DNA of 64,000 nucleotides from Thysanoteuthis rhombus (GCA_963457665.1 OY735207.1:49275696-49339695), one strand, 5' to 3'. Positions 47,491 through 58,286 are shown, numbered from the stretch's first letter. Numbers and translations are program-made. The notes: generated from the sequence alone by a model not told the origin.

Positions 47491-47880
47491 TGCTGACTGC
47501 ATATTATTAGATGTCGAACCAATCGACGTGAAGAACGACATTGAAAAATTTATGAAGCATTTTTTTCGTATACAGTTGAATGCCTTTATACGTTTTTGAA
47601 AATAAAAGGATAAAACTTGGAAATAAAATCGATCACAATCGCACAAGCATTGAAATAGAACCATCTGCATTCTTATTCTTATTTATTCCCTTTGTAAGAC
47701 TTATTCTGGAGAATCGCTCTTAATTGTGTTTCCCCCTCGTTCGTCAGAGACTATTGTTACCAGCACTTGAATGCATGTATGCACGCTAGAAAGGATCACT
47801 ACAAAGAACCCTTTCCGATGATCCCCGGTGATCTACAGAAGGAAACTGACAGAGCAAATTGAAGAGAGACGAAAAATAGT

Positions 47881-47945
47881 AAAGAAAGAAAGAAAGAAAG
47901 AAAGAAAGGAAGGAAGAAAGAAAGAAAGAAAGGGAGGGGATGAAA
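47881..47945. repeat. (GAAA)n/(GGAA)n microsatellite
   Basis: Purine tetranucleotide tract ending a few bases before a LINE 3' tail. Confidence 0.95.
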
Positions 47946-47953
47946 GAAAAAAA

Positions 47954-48411
47954 TCATCATCATTATCAGTCTTTCAACGTCCGTCGACGGACATAGACCT
48001 TCCTCAGGATTCACCACACTTCTCTATCATGGGCATCCCGGAGCCAGTACTTTCTAAATTTGTCTAACTCGTCTCTCCATCGAATATTCTGCTGGCCTCG
48101 GTTTCGCATGTGATCTCGGAGGATCCACGTCGTGAGTCGCGATGTCAATCGGTTGTCCACCATTCTAGCAACATGGTCTGCCCACTGCCATTTGAGATTT
48201 TTAATGGATTCTATGATGTCCCTGACTCCAGTCTTTTTGCAGATATACTGTGCTGTCTTGTGAGGCTCAGCATCATTCTTTCATGTGCACGTTGTATGGT
48301 TCTCAATTTGCGGGGCTGTCTATTGTTTCGGATCAATGTTTCAGCTCCATAAGTGACTATAGGGAGAATGCATTGGTTATACAGCCTTCTTTTTAGGATT
48401 AATGGGATTGT
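47954..48411 (-). mobile_element. RTE-type LINE, 5'-truncated copy
   Basis: Tail ATCATCATCATTATCAG, then TCTTTCAACGTCCGTCGACG. Runs through the C-terminal coding region to about 48411 (TTAGGATTAATGGGATTG). Confidence 0.9.
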
Positions 48412-48515
48412 AAACAGAAATTAGAAAAAAAAAACAAGCCTGTTTACTGCTGAGTCAAACTTCACTCTTACTTCTAGTCCAATTTGGGATGATTACTACA
48501 ACTTTTCTATTGTAT

Positions 48516-48860
48516 ATACAGGGTGACACACAAGTTTCGAAGCTGTTTGAAACGAACATTTTGTTTTGTTTTACTATTTCATTAATCTTTGTTTTTCCTC
48601 ATTTCAGGTATATAAGGGAACGCTTGGGATTTCATCCAGGTTAAGTACGCAACTGAGCAACAAACTAAAATGGATTTTTGTTGTTGTTGTTGTTGTTGTA
48701 GTTGTTGTTGTTGTTACAGAGTGATATCCAGGCGTTCAGCTTTTGATTGGTCACCACGATCGCCGAAAATAACAGCCCCCGGCCCTTTTTTATTGTGCAG
48801 GAAGTGAAAGAGCGAGAATTAGTGAGGTTGGAAAGGGTCGGTATTTGAAATGAATAATTT
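48516..48860 (+). repeat. Dispersed repeat D, copy 2 (+)
   Basis: Partner of 35655-35975 (-). It carries a (TTG)n insertion at 48676-48714 where the other copy has none. Begins TATATACAGGGTGACACAC. A TATATAAGG word follows a CATTTCAG stretch in both copies. Confidence 0.7.
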
Positions 48861-48904
48861 GCTGTACATCAGTTGATTAAATTTCTGATGTTCATGTTTT
48901 CCAT

Positions 48905-49085
48905 TTGTTTGTATTGTGAATGTGAAGTGATCCGACAGAATGTTGCTGAAAATGACATTCGGAAGGTGAACAGAAAAACTCAAGAGATGGTTGCTTCATC
49001 TCAAAATTTTTCATTATTCCGTGGGCATATTTTGATGCATTTCGACGGAAGCCAGCGATCTTTTTCAGATCAAAATTTTCTGTAA
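48905..49085 (-). mobile_element. Penelope-like terminal repeat, copy
   Basis: The minus strand reads CTGAAAAAGATCGCTGGCTT, then CCGTCGAAATGCATC. It aligns with 32045-32215 (-) over about 130 bases. Directly follows repeat D. Confidence 0.5.
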
Positions 49086-49349
49086 ATCGTTGCAAATATT
49101 TTCTTGGGAAAAGATGCTTGGCTCCTGCCGAAATCCAAGATGCCACGGAATTGTAAAAATAAATTGAGATGTAACACCTATTCGTCGAGTTTTTCTCTTC
49201 ACTCTCTAATTGTCATTATCATCTAACCATTTCATCTGTAAAAGAAATCACCACAGCTAAAAAGAGATACGAATCTTTTGAACCCCTCTACGTCTTCTGT
49301 TCCACCTCGTATAATAAATAAATGAATTTATGATAAAGTGAATACATCG

Positions 49350-50020
49350 GACGGTTAGGTTTCATGTTTCAGCTCCATAGGTGACCATCGGGAGGATAAA
49401 TTGGTTGTGGACCAATCTTTTTTATGGAGATCCGTTCTTGGTAAATGTAATGGCCTACTCACTCAAACTCTGCGTTCTCGATTTCGCACCGTTATATTTT
49501 CGTCTTCAACATGTGTGTTGTACATGACCTTTGCTTTACAGAAGTTTACATGAACTTCTTGCTTTTTTTATTCAGTTAGTCTAGCATTAGTTGGAAATCG
49601 TGAAGGTTCACAGCAAAAAGGACGATGTCTTCTGCAAATACAAGGCTGCTTAGGTATTCGCCGTCTATTGTGATGCCTTCCTCCTGATCATCTCGAGCCA
49701 AGGGTTTGAGTGAGCTGGTATCACCTTTTCTTACACTTTTTTGAAGCTGAAACGACTGAGTTTTTACATAGCCTGTTAGAGGTAAATCTGTGAAAATGTA
49801 TATGTTGCAATATTCTGACATATACGGGGTTTGCACCTTGAAGAATGAAGAATTCAAACTGAGTCAAAAGCCTTCGATAATTACTACAGCGAGAGGCATT
49901 TTATATTCTGTTGCTTACTTCTTTAGCTGGTTTATCGAATGGAGATCGTCAGAGGTTGAGTAGCTTCTTCCAAAGCTAGCTTTGATTTTCATCTAGCATT
50001 TGGTGATTCGGTTGTTGATA
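49350..50020 (-). mobile_element. RTE-type LINE, copy lacking its 3' terminus
   Basis: The minus strand carries RT motifs VRKGDTSSLKPL, then DGEYLSSLVFAEDIVLFAVN. The FADD box is FAED here. The lower boundary is at GGTTAGGTTTCATGTTTCAG, so the last ~350 bases and the tail are missing. An internal deletion joins the linker to the RT end. Confidence 0.8.
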
Positions 50021-50249
50021 GCACGGGGGGTGGATAAAGTCAACTCCATCTCGGACTGGAATTTGGCATAACGAAAGAAAGAGAGTAGAAATAGAAAATG
50101 AAAGCAACAAAAAAGAAGGAGGAGAAAGAAGTACACAGGAAACAAGAAGAGAAGAAAGAAATTTAATGAAGGAAGAGGAAAGAAAAATAAAGTAAAAAGA
50201 AGCTATCGGAGAAGGAAGGAAAGATTATGATCGCAGCTGGGAACTGGGT
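50021..50249. other. Purine-rich stretch
   Basis: A/G-rich from about 50075 to 50225. No gene. Confidence 0.5.
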
Positions 50250-50437
50250 GACAGCAAGTCACCTTGGGTATCCAGCCCTCCTCTCCATACTCTCACAGAA
50301 CACAGCAATGCTGTGGTTTACAATTTCACACCGGTTGCCCGGTGGTTATCGCTGAAGGATAAGACAGCAAGTCTCCTTGGTCTCCAGTTCTACTCTCATA
50401 TCTCTCTCGCCTATCACAGCAGCGCTGTCGTTTGTAC
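50250..50437. repeat. Two-unit tandem duplication, 113-base spacing
   Basis: GACAGCAAGTCACCTTGG at 50250 and GACAGCAAGTCTCCTTGG at 50363. Both continue into CACAGCA(A/G)(T/C)GCTGT. Confidence 0.7.
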
Positions 50438-50509
50438 CACCACCACTGTTTGTGATGTGTGTTTTGTGTTTATTCATTTGTTTGTTTTCTGTTTGTTTTC
50501 TTTATGTTA

Positions 50510-50840
50510 GGCCACTGCCAACAGATCAGTTCGTAATCTCATATCTCTGGCACTTTCCTCAGTATTCATGCAGTCCCCAGCAGTGCTATGGTATATATAG
50601 TTTCGATCCTTTCTTTCATTTCTTGTTCCTCTAATCTTGCTTTCAGTGTCTTTGGTATGGTTTCGATTGTACCTACTATAATTAGTGCTACCCTGACTTT
50701 CATGTTCCACACTTTCTTCAGTTCTCTTGCCAGATCCTGGTATTTTTCCAGCTTTTCACTCTCTTTCCTATTTACTCTATGATCTGCAGGCATGACCACG
50801 TCTATTATTTGGCATGTTCTCCTCCTCCTCCTCTTCTTCT
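50510..50840 (-). mobile_element. LINE C-terminal end (RLE group), best preserved
   Basis: The minus strand reads VVMPADHRVNRKESEKLEKY, then QDLARELKKVWNMKVRVALI, then IVGTIETIPKTLKARLEE, then IALLGTA and ILRKVPEI after one stop. The pattern IxVAIPxDRNVxxKExEKxxKYxDLxxEIxxMW...VPxVIGALG is one I associate with the C-terminal half of restriction-like endonuclease LINE proteins. The initial (I/V)DV is intact in reading. Upstream lies only a microsatellite, so the copy is severely 5'-truncated. Confidence 0.7.
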
Positions 50841-50847
50841 TCTTCTT

Positions 50848-50922
<75 letters not shown>

Positions 50923-50932
50923 TCTACTACAC
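50818..50932. repeat. (CTC)n(TTC)n(TTA)n microsatellite
   Basis: Three trinucleotide blocks in a row abut the 5' edge of the LINE end at 50510-50840. Confidence 0.95.
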
Positions 50933-50964
50933 CAATTTAGTTGAACTAGTGCCCATATCCTGTT

Positions 50965-51435
50965 AAAATCACCACATTTCGGTCGTTGTACCCACCTCCC
51001 TTCTTTAGGTGTATGTCACCTTTGGTAACCCTCTAGAAATGACAACAGAATGAGAAGAATCTACAGCTGTGGATTGAATAAAGAGTTCAGTTTGAAATTC
51101 TTGGAGATTTGCCACATACAGCAGATACGTGAAGAAAACTCGAGGGCACAAGGGCCGAAACACTGTAACTATAGCAACCTAGATGATGGCACCAGTTCGA
51201 ATAGATTAGTGCATGATAGGAGGAAAATTTATTTGATTTTATTCATATTCAAATTTACAGTTTGTTTTATAATTAGTAGTACTTACATCTAATGTATAAA
51301 TGACTGCGGGTGGAATGTGCCCATTCTGCTATCTAATTTTGGTGGATTCGGCAGAGTGGTTGGCCGTTTCCCAGATATATCACAGCACCCATCTGAATGA
51401 GACTGTAGGATAGGATGGCCGAAATAGTGTGTTCA
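50965..51435. mobile_element. Cluster of three Penelope-like terminal motifs
   Basis: The minus strand at about 50971-51009 reads AAGAAGGGAGGTGGGTACAA, then CGACCGAAATGTGG. On + GGGCCGAAACACTG lies at about 51151, followed by CTATAGCAACCTAGATGATG, then GCACCAGTTCGAAT. Another + motif GATGGCCGAAATAGTG ends near 51430. The middle copy's tail recurs at 55372-55440. Confidence 0.5.
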
Positions 51436-51923
51436 AAAGATAACCCGAGAAGTGGACAAAAATACTAATACATCATGATGATCTCTCATCTTAAAAGTTC
51501 AATCAGAAAAAAAACATTGATGCAATTTCATCATCTACAATGTAGATTAGGGATTACAGTTCTTTAAATGGATAATTTCGGAAATGATAACTGTAAATCT
51601 GCTGTTGAGTTCTGGTACCGAACACTGTAGGATTCTCCAGGGGTACTTGTTGGGGTCAGGTTGATAATGCGTCGAGAGTCAAGAGGCATTTCGGAGTCCG
51701 TGGTCGGGGAGTCACCAGGATATGTCTGCAAGTAAGACTTGTGTCCTGTTCATAAAAAACTCCTTGTTAATAACTTCTTGCAGTGGGTTGGGGTATAGAT
51801 ATGGACTGTTGACGAAACGCTTGTGCAATCTGATTATGATCTTTCTTCGCCCCACTTATCTGAATGAAGATGTAAAATGCAAAGACAACGGCCACAAACG
51901 TGTTGCAACGTTCGTTTTATTCT
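51436..51923. other. No recognisable feature
   Basis: Unique-looking DNA. The frame at 51722-52045 runs into a microsatellite. Confidence 0.5.
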
Positions 51924-51957
51924 TCAATGTGTGTGTGTGTGACTCCTACATGAGCAT

Positions 51958-52020
51958 ATCGCTCTCTCTCGCACTCTCTCTCTCTCTCTCAGACACACAC
52001 ACACACACACACACACACAT
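51958..52020. repeat. (TC)n(CA)n microsatellite
   Basis: Short TC and CA blocks. Confidence 0.95.
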
Positions 52021-52021
52021 T

Positions 52022-52271
52022 CGCAATCCCGATGCTTCATGTTGAAATACCGCCGAATTATTTTGTCTATCTCATCAAATATGTCATAAAAGAGATGTCC
52101 ATTTTGTAGTCTTGATGCTTTTGTAAAGCTTATTTCGTTAATTTGAAGTCGATGTTTATGTTTCTTATCTCCAAATTTTCTCTTTAAATCTCTAAACAAA
52201 ACGTTTGGCTTTCCAACCACCGAGGTCCTTTCCTCGCACATTGAAGTATGTGTGTTATCGTTCCTTTGCAA
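52022..52271 (-). CDS. Unrecognised minus-strand open frame
   Basis: About 80 codons before the frame enters a CA/TG microsatellite. MQRNDNTHTSMCEERTSVVG, then KPNVLFRDLKRKFGDKKHKH, then LFYDIFDEIDKIIRRYFN. Charged and protein-like but without a known motif. An overlapping plus frame (52205-52570) is hydrophobic and less convincing. Confidence 0.2.
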
Positions 52272-52949
52272 GTATCATGGCTCTCCTTAATACATTAAAT
52301 TATCACGTTATTAACTTAAACTCTCTTAAGAAAACACAACTTATGACATTGTTATGTTATTTTAGGCTATTATTTCACATAGATATATGCTTTTGCCTAG
52401 AAATACAACCAGTAAGTAAAAAAATTAAACACTTATCTGTGCATCTTTCTTGCCTCATTGTGGCATTTTTTTCTGTATATTCCGTTTTATTTTGTTATCT
52501 TAAGTTTAGATTCAAACGCTTTTTAAAACGTCAACCGCCGAGAAGTATTTCTGTCGGTAACAGGTTGTAAAGATTCACCGAAGGGAAAAGGCATGATAAA
52601 TTGCACTAGTATTATATGAGAATGCATATTGCAATTAGACAAATATCATAAATAGGAAGTGAAAAAAAATATTTGAAGTAGTAGTAACAATACTTGGGGC
52701 AACTCGTTACTATTTAGGAATATCGAGTAAAAAAAACAAATCATCCCCAGATTCGTGAATTGTAACATGAGATAAAAGAAACGAGCTCACGGGATAGTTT
52801 TGCAGGTAAATAAACAGTGGTGTATGGCTTCAAAAATATAAAGTTACCTAACTTGCTATTTTTATGCATCTGAAGCATTTGCAGGGCTGAGAAAAACAAA
52901 TTGAGATAATGGCGCAGTTGAAACGTTACGTTACACTATGCTGGACGCA
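52272..52949. other. No recognisable feature
   Basis: AT-rich DNA upstream of a Penelope-like remnant. Confidence 0.5.
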
Positions 52950-53640
52950 GGAAAATCTTAATACGCGGTGGCACGTGCAAATCTAATATGGCAGACCGCA
53001 CTTGAGGTAGCAGGTGAGTACAGGCCCCTATGGGGGAAAGGACAAATAATTGACAAAGAGAACTATTGGCGAATACGACTACTGAAGGAAACGACATGCA
53101 TACTTCCTTCAGTCAAACCAATTTGCCGACCAAGCATTGATATCAATAACTTCTAAGAACCTCTCCTCATGAGAAAATCTTTTTTAAAAAATCAACAAAA
53201 CGGATTACTCAATACAAGGGAGGAAATTCGAAAATCCCTCGATAACACAACCCAGATATACAAAAAAAAAAGAGATATAACGTGTCCACCCCAACCGATC
53301 ATGCGCTCTCAGTACTCAGTCTAGAGCGAGAAATACCCGACGATGGCTGGAGGATACACAGCCGAAACGTTGTGGAAAAAACTGAACTCATAGACGAAGA
53401 AAATAGTCCGACTATATATTGCGATTATGGAAGATATGTCTGGTTTGAAAATCAGCACTGGAAATCATGGCTTTTACGTGGATTCAAACAGCAACGATAG
53501 GTCTCTGTGGGAAATGTGCGAACAACTCAGTTCTCCAGCAGGTCAAACAACTCTCTTCTGTCTCGCATTTAATCACAAAGCTGATAGTTTAGCTGATATG
53601 ATTGTATTCTTTGACGGGCCGCTCTGAAATTCCATCCCAC
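52950..53640 (+). mobile_element. Penelope-like element remnant, protein C-terminus plus terminal motif
   Basis: The frame from 52968 ends GQIIDKENYWRIRLLKETTC, then a SIDIN block near 53150. This fits the Penelope-like C-terminal pattern in which (I)D.....W..R..KEA..I is followed by NR(D/P). About 180 bases later lies CGACGATGGCTGG, a short loop, then CAGCCGAAACGTTGTGG (53338-53370), the hairpin-GAAAC signature. GGCTG and CAGCC form a 5-pair stem. The coding part is broken by stops. No element boundaries are visible. Confidence 0.55.
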
Positions 53641-53872
53641 GTACAGAGCTGAAAAAATCAGTTACCACGCACCACAGAGGAGAAATCTTCCTTCAAGGCT
53701 TTCTAATTGACTGCCATCGTTTGAACATTAATATATTACGAACAGAAATTCATATTTATTAAGCTCAGCCAAGTGCAGCACGAGGCCAAACGGAGAAAAA
53801 TTGAGTAGGAAAATTCTATTGAACCAATATTCCAAGTGGGAAAGTTCCGTCTGGTATCACTTTGATACCTCC
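53641..53872. other. Unassigned spacer
   Basis: No feature recognised. Confidence 0.4.
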
Positions 53873-54130
53873 TCTCCTATAGTGTAGTGTTTAGCACGTC
53901 TATCTCAGACGTAGAAAGCCCTGGGTTCGACCCTGGTATGAGTCAAGAGGGTTGAAAACTCTCCATTAGGACAACCTTCCTTGTGCACTCAGCTGTGTGA
54001 TTAGGGTGAAGGTATCCTTTTGTTGAACTACCAAGTATGTGATCATAAAAACTTGCATTTGAAACTTGCAAGGATCACTGACGTATGAAACAGAAACCAG
54101 GACTTCATCACCTGCCATCATATTCCAATT
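53873..54130 (+). mobile_element. tRNA-derived SINE
   Basis: The head at 53873-53937 has A box TATAGTGTAGTGTTTAGCAC, an anticodon-arm-like ACGTCTATCTCAGACGT and a perfect B box GGGTTCGACCC. The 3' strand of an acceptor stem is missing, so this is a SINE head and not a tRNA gene. The body runs to about 54130. Confidence 0.65.
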
Positions 54131-55095
54131 GGAGTTGTCTTTTAAGAGGTGGAATGCTCTTCCTTTTATCCCCCAAGAGTGGCTATTTGAAGATTACCCC
54201 AAGTTATTGCGTTAAAACATTCTCTCATTTAAAACAAATGGAGAAATATTTTACTTTTTCATGATGGTTGTGTTCTTGTAGCATTTGCGATTTTAGGCAT
54301 GAACATCAAGTATTGGTGCTACTGACAGTTATGTCACGACCAACCAGGCCCCAAAATCGAAATTTATAATTTGATTGGAAATAGCAATTCTCTCAAAGTA
54401 AATGTCTCAGATGCAAATCGGCCATTGGGTGTTAATTGTCGGCGAGCCAATTTAACAAGCAATTTTTAATGTATAGTTTTGGTTTGGTTCTCACTGGGTG
54501 ACCCATTCTTGTGATCTTGCGCGGATATATGTTGAAATCAAGATGCATACGCCTAGATAAGTGATTTCGAAACTAAGTTCCGTAGAATAATGTTTAGGGT
54601 CTGCAGCAGTTTTCCATCTGAACCTGACTGTGCGAATCTGGTAGCAGAGAGTCAACATCAATTACATAGTAGTCAAACACATAATTACTGCATGCAGACC
54701 TGCTTCATTTATTAAAATTAGAATAAAGGTAATCCGATCTAAAAAAAATATGATTTCTGAAGGTCAAGTTTAGTTTTTTGTTGTAGTTCAGTTATTAGTT
54801 TAAAAACTGAATGATAAAAATATGGGTCTATTTCTTTGATAGAAGAGGCCATTGATCCAGATTATACACTGATTTATCTGAATTGTTATCCTCGTCTTGA
54901 TTATTATAGAAACAACGTCTTGGCGATTGTATCCTCCATCCATTCGTGTATGGTAGCACTCCCAGAATTTCGAACCGAACCTTTTATTCGGTCTATGGAG
55001 GTAAACAGTTCTCATTATGTTGTCCATGTTGAGGGATATTTCGTTTTATCAAATGTTTCTGTTGCTTCGTTCTTTGTTAATTCGTCCTTGGGATG
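54131..55095. other. No supported gene
   Basis: Frames at 54836-55117 (+) and 54800-55027 (-) overlap each other and lack motifs. Confidence 0.5.
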
Positions 55096-55366
55096 CAGCT
55101 TCTTTTCGTTCAATTAAACCCAGGTACATGAACTTCACTGCCAAAACCAAGGATTGAACACACAGCGCTTCTGCTCGTTCAGTTGAACCAGAGTACATGG
55201 ATTCGACTGCCTGAACCAGGGATTAAACTTTCTGTTCTACTGCTCATTCAGTTGAACCAGAGTACACGGATTCCATTGCATGAGCTGGGGATTAAATCCA
55301 CGACCACCAGATAAATTGCAGCACATGAACGACGGTCATATCTATTAGGCCGTTGTCCAGCAGGTA
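55096..55366 (-). repeat. Tandem row of partial tRNA-like heads
   Basis: Units of about 65-70 bases: TTCGTTCAATTAAACCCAGG near 55105, CTCGTTCAGTTGAACCAGAG near 55174, CTCATTCAGTTGAACCAGAG near 55243. Each ends with the complement of a pol III B box (AAGGATTGAAC, AGGGATTAAAC, GGGGATTAAATCC). The last is followed by a tRNA-like head on the minus strand, from GCTGGACAACGGCCTAATAG at 55363 to the matching CCAGC. Confidence 0.6.
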
Positions 55367-55371
55367 AAAAG

Positions 55372-55440
55372 GCCGAAATGTTCCGACTATAACAACCAAG
55401 ATGATGAAAGAAGTTCGAATGAATAAATCTGGAATAATGA
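55372..55440 (+). mobile_element. Penelope-like terminal motif and tail
   Basis: AAGGCCGAAATGTTCCGACT, then ATAACAACCAAGATGATGAA, matches the 51151-51215 tail (CTATAGCAACCTAGATGATG). Ends in a GAATGAATAAAT-like tail. Confidence 0.5.
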
Positions 55441-56389
55441 TAATTAATCAGTTCAAAAATTCACATAGTAAAAAAAAACATATAGAACTCAGATATAGAG
55501 AGTGCCTTTCAATAAGACCGGTTGATAACATTAAGCAAAGAATATAAAATTCGGACAATGAATGTAAAACATTTATTGTTGTTATCAAATTCATTGTTAT
55601 GATCGACTTTACATTAATAAAAATTATTTTAAAAAATGATATGAAAATTATATCAGATTTTCAATTCATATTAAAATAAAGTGTTTTGGATTGACTGATT
55701 TTGATCGCAATAATTATTTGATAACATTATCCATGATTATAATAAACAGCTTCCTCTGCACATGTGAAGAATTTTGCTTGATTTTTTTTATGAAGGAAGG
55801 ACATTTAGTAAATGGAATTCATGTGACAAGAGATCTTGACGACCCCAAAAAGTGGTAAAACTCTTTGGCATTTGTATTTAGTCAGTGTCGGTTTTACTGG
55901 AGTTTTCTGAAGGAAGATCTGTTGAAGGATTTGCGGAAATATTATGAGACACTTGAATGAAGGAGGAAGTCGACAGTAAAAGGATAAACACGTTTGCTTG
56001 TAATGAGGAATGAGTCACTGGAGGAGAGGAGGCCAACTGTTGGCCATTTTGTTTTAGCGTTTGACGTTATTTATTCATCCAACCAAGCTGAAGTTTTAAT
56101 TACTTTAAATAAATTCCTTGTTTTTATTTCTAGAAATAAATATAATCTGCGTGCAATATGAAGCAGTACGTCTGACAATTAGGGAAAAAAACTGAAAAAT
56201 GTAAACAGAAATTACTAAATAATGAAAATGTTTTTTAAATCTAAAATAAATAAATTCGTTTTGGTCATGAGTCAAAATCTATTCAGGAATTATAAACTTT
56301 AATTCAAAGAATCTTTTTAATAGGAATGTTTCCTTATAATTACTTAAGCTGTGAGAAAGGAGCAACTAAAGTAAAATCATTAACCATTC
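55441..56389. other. No recognisable feature
   Basis: AT-rich DNA upstream of the 43-codon repeat array. Confidence 0.5.
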
Positions 56390-56853
56390 GTGGGACGGCT
56401 GATGGGATATCTCACGAGAAATTCCTTTGTCCTGGATCTTCTTGCTTTGTCAGTAAATTGCAGTGTAAATCAAGACAACCACTGGATAATGATGGAAACG
56501 GTGAAAGTAGTTATCAGCCTGAAAATGCTGACGAGATATCCACAGAGAAATCTCTTAGTTGCGGGTCTTCCTACACAGGTAGTGAATTGTATAGTGAATT
56601 GAGACAATTGCTAGATAGAGACGGAGATATTTAAAGTAATGATTGTCCTGCACTTGCTGAAGAGATATGTCGAGGGGAGTTTCTTCGACCCGGGCCGTCT
56701 TACTCTGGCAATGAATCATAAGTGAATAACGTCAATTCGTAGACGGTAATGGAGACAGTGAAAATTAATATCGTACTGGAGCTGCTGACAATATATCTAG
56801 AGAGAAGTTTCTTTGTCCAATATCTTCTTTATCTCACTGTGAATTGGAGAATC
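56326..56853 (+). repeat. 129-base (43-codon) tandem repeat, locus 2, partly open
   Basis: Four units start near 56397, 56526, 56655 and 56782. The first two are open in one frame (56326-56634), giving a peptide unit of the form ADEIS.EK.LC.GSSY.GSELY, then RQ.LD.DG.GESSYQPENA. The period is divisible by three. Units 3 and 4 contain stops. Unit 4 is interrupted by a LINE insertion at 56854. The related array at 5605 shares SGSDS-type text. I know no family for it. The ATG at 56326 is the first in frame; no promoter or splice site was identified. Confidence 0.75.
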
Positions 56854-57264
56854 ACTTATGGAGCTGAAACATGGAACCTAACCAAAAGACAAACCCGCAA
56901 ATTGAGAAACATGCACCATGCGCATGAGAGAATCAAGCTCAACCTCATATGGAGAGATCACTAGACAGCACGATATATCAGAAAAGAACCGGGGGCCGAG
57001 ACATGATAAAATCCATTAGAGAACTCAAATGGTAATGGGCTGGTCATGTTGTGAGAATGAAAGACAACGACTCACAACATGGATCCCCAGAGACCACATG
57101 CGAAACCGAGGCCGACAAAATACAAGATAGAGAGATGAACTAAAATGGTTCAGGAAATACTGGCTCTGCGACGTCCATGATAGCGAAATGTGGCGGATCC
57201 CTGGGGAAGGTCTATGTCCAACGACGGACGTTAAAAGATTGATGATGATGATGATGATGATGAT
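56854..57264 (+). mobile_element. RTE-type LINE insertion with 10-base target duplication
   Basis: Starts ACTTATGGAGCTGAAACATG, reads ...TKRQTRKLRNMHHAHERIKL... and then ...RNRGRQNTR..., and ends GTCCAACGACGGACGTTAAA, AGATTGATGATG and a (GAT)n tail. TTGGAGAATC occurs immediately before (56844-56853) and immediately after (57265-57274). This defines both ends of a 5'-truncated insertion into the 43-codon repeat array. Confidence 0.92.
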
Positions 57265-57525
57265 TTGGAGAATCGTTAATCAGCAGAAGTCCTAAATAGT
57301 GGTTTGGTCAGATTCGCCGACTCCTTCTCTATCAATCGAGGAGGATGCTAGTGACGACAAATATCTTGTCAAGATATCTGGTGATTAGGCCGATCACAGA
57401 AAGGTGGATTCATACTTTTCCCAAGGGCAGTAGAGCGAAATGAATAGAAGAAAACTCTGCCTAAATTTGAACAAGCTTTGCCGATTCCAATTTCCGTGCT
57501 GATAACTGTTACGATATCTCACACG

Positions 57526-57527
<2 letters not shown>
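57265..57527. other. Flank of the LINE, possible end of the repeat array
   Basis: The duplication copy at 57265-57274 is followed by GTTAATCAGCAGAAGTCC. No further full repeat unit is obvious. Confidence 0.4.

Positions 57528-57574
<47 letters not shown>
57528..57574. repeat. (TC)n microsatellite
   Basis: About 22 TC units. Confidence 0.95.
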
Positions 57575-57577
<3 letters not shown>

Positions 57578-57804
57578 GACAGCGTATCAAATAACATCTG
57601 GTTTTCTCTCTTAAGGGTTTGGTTGATTTAACTCGTTGCCCTCCGTTGTTTGCAGGCAAAGCGACTGGTGTGCGTGCGAGTGTGTAGAGATATCCACTCA
57701 GCTTCACTTATTCCATCACCAAACTAGATAGGAGAAATGGAGAGAAATTTGCGTAACACTAATCTTCCAAGCGAAAAATGCAGCTGCTCCTGCCTAAAAT
57801 CAGA

Positions 57805-57805
<1 letters not shown>

Positions 57806-57879
<74 letters not shown>
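57806..57879. repeat. (TA)n microsatellite
   Basis: About 36 TA units. Confidence 0.95.
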
Positions 57880-57880
<1 letters not shown>

Positions 57881-58286
57881 TAGAAAGCTTTACAGTTTCA
57901 AACACTAAGCATTTAAAAAACATTTCTGTGTCACTTCAGTCACTTATTTTCCATAATCTGTTGATGTTTTTTTTCTTTTTTACTTTTGCTTTATAGATAT
58001 GGTACAATGTGTAAATTCTCTCTTGTTAGGATCATAAGTTGTTTACCATGTAACTGTTTCGGGGATTTTAAAAAACAAAACATTTACATTAACATGGCAC
58101 CCCAGCAGTGTTGATCAAATACCACCTCCTTTTCAGCAATAATTTTAATATATAGCTTATGTCATGCATGTTGTTTGCTATTTTACGTAGGGTATTATCA
58201 TAATGTATTGTATATGGATTTATTTTGTGCTACAAATCATTCGATTAAGAGTTCATTCGCATAAATTACCCCCAAATCGTATATAT
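57880..58286. other. No recognisable feature
   Basis: Spacer between microsatellite and LINE. Confidence 0.5.

Noticed and set aside
50250-50437. Extra copies of the LINE 3' end
   Set aside because: The shared CAGCAGTGCTATGG-like words with 50575 are too short. The 113-base duplication stands on its own.
53873-53937. Functional tRNA gene
   Set aside because: The B box is perfect but the acceptor stem does not close and a SINE body follows.
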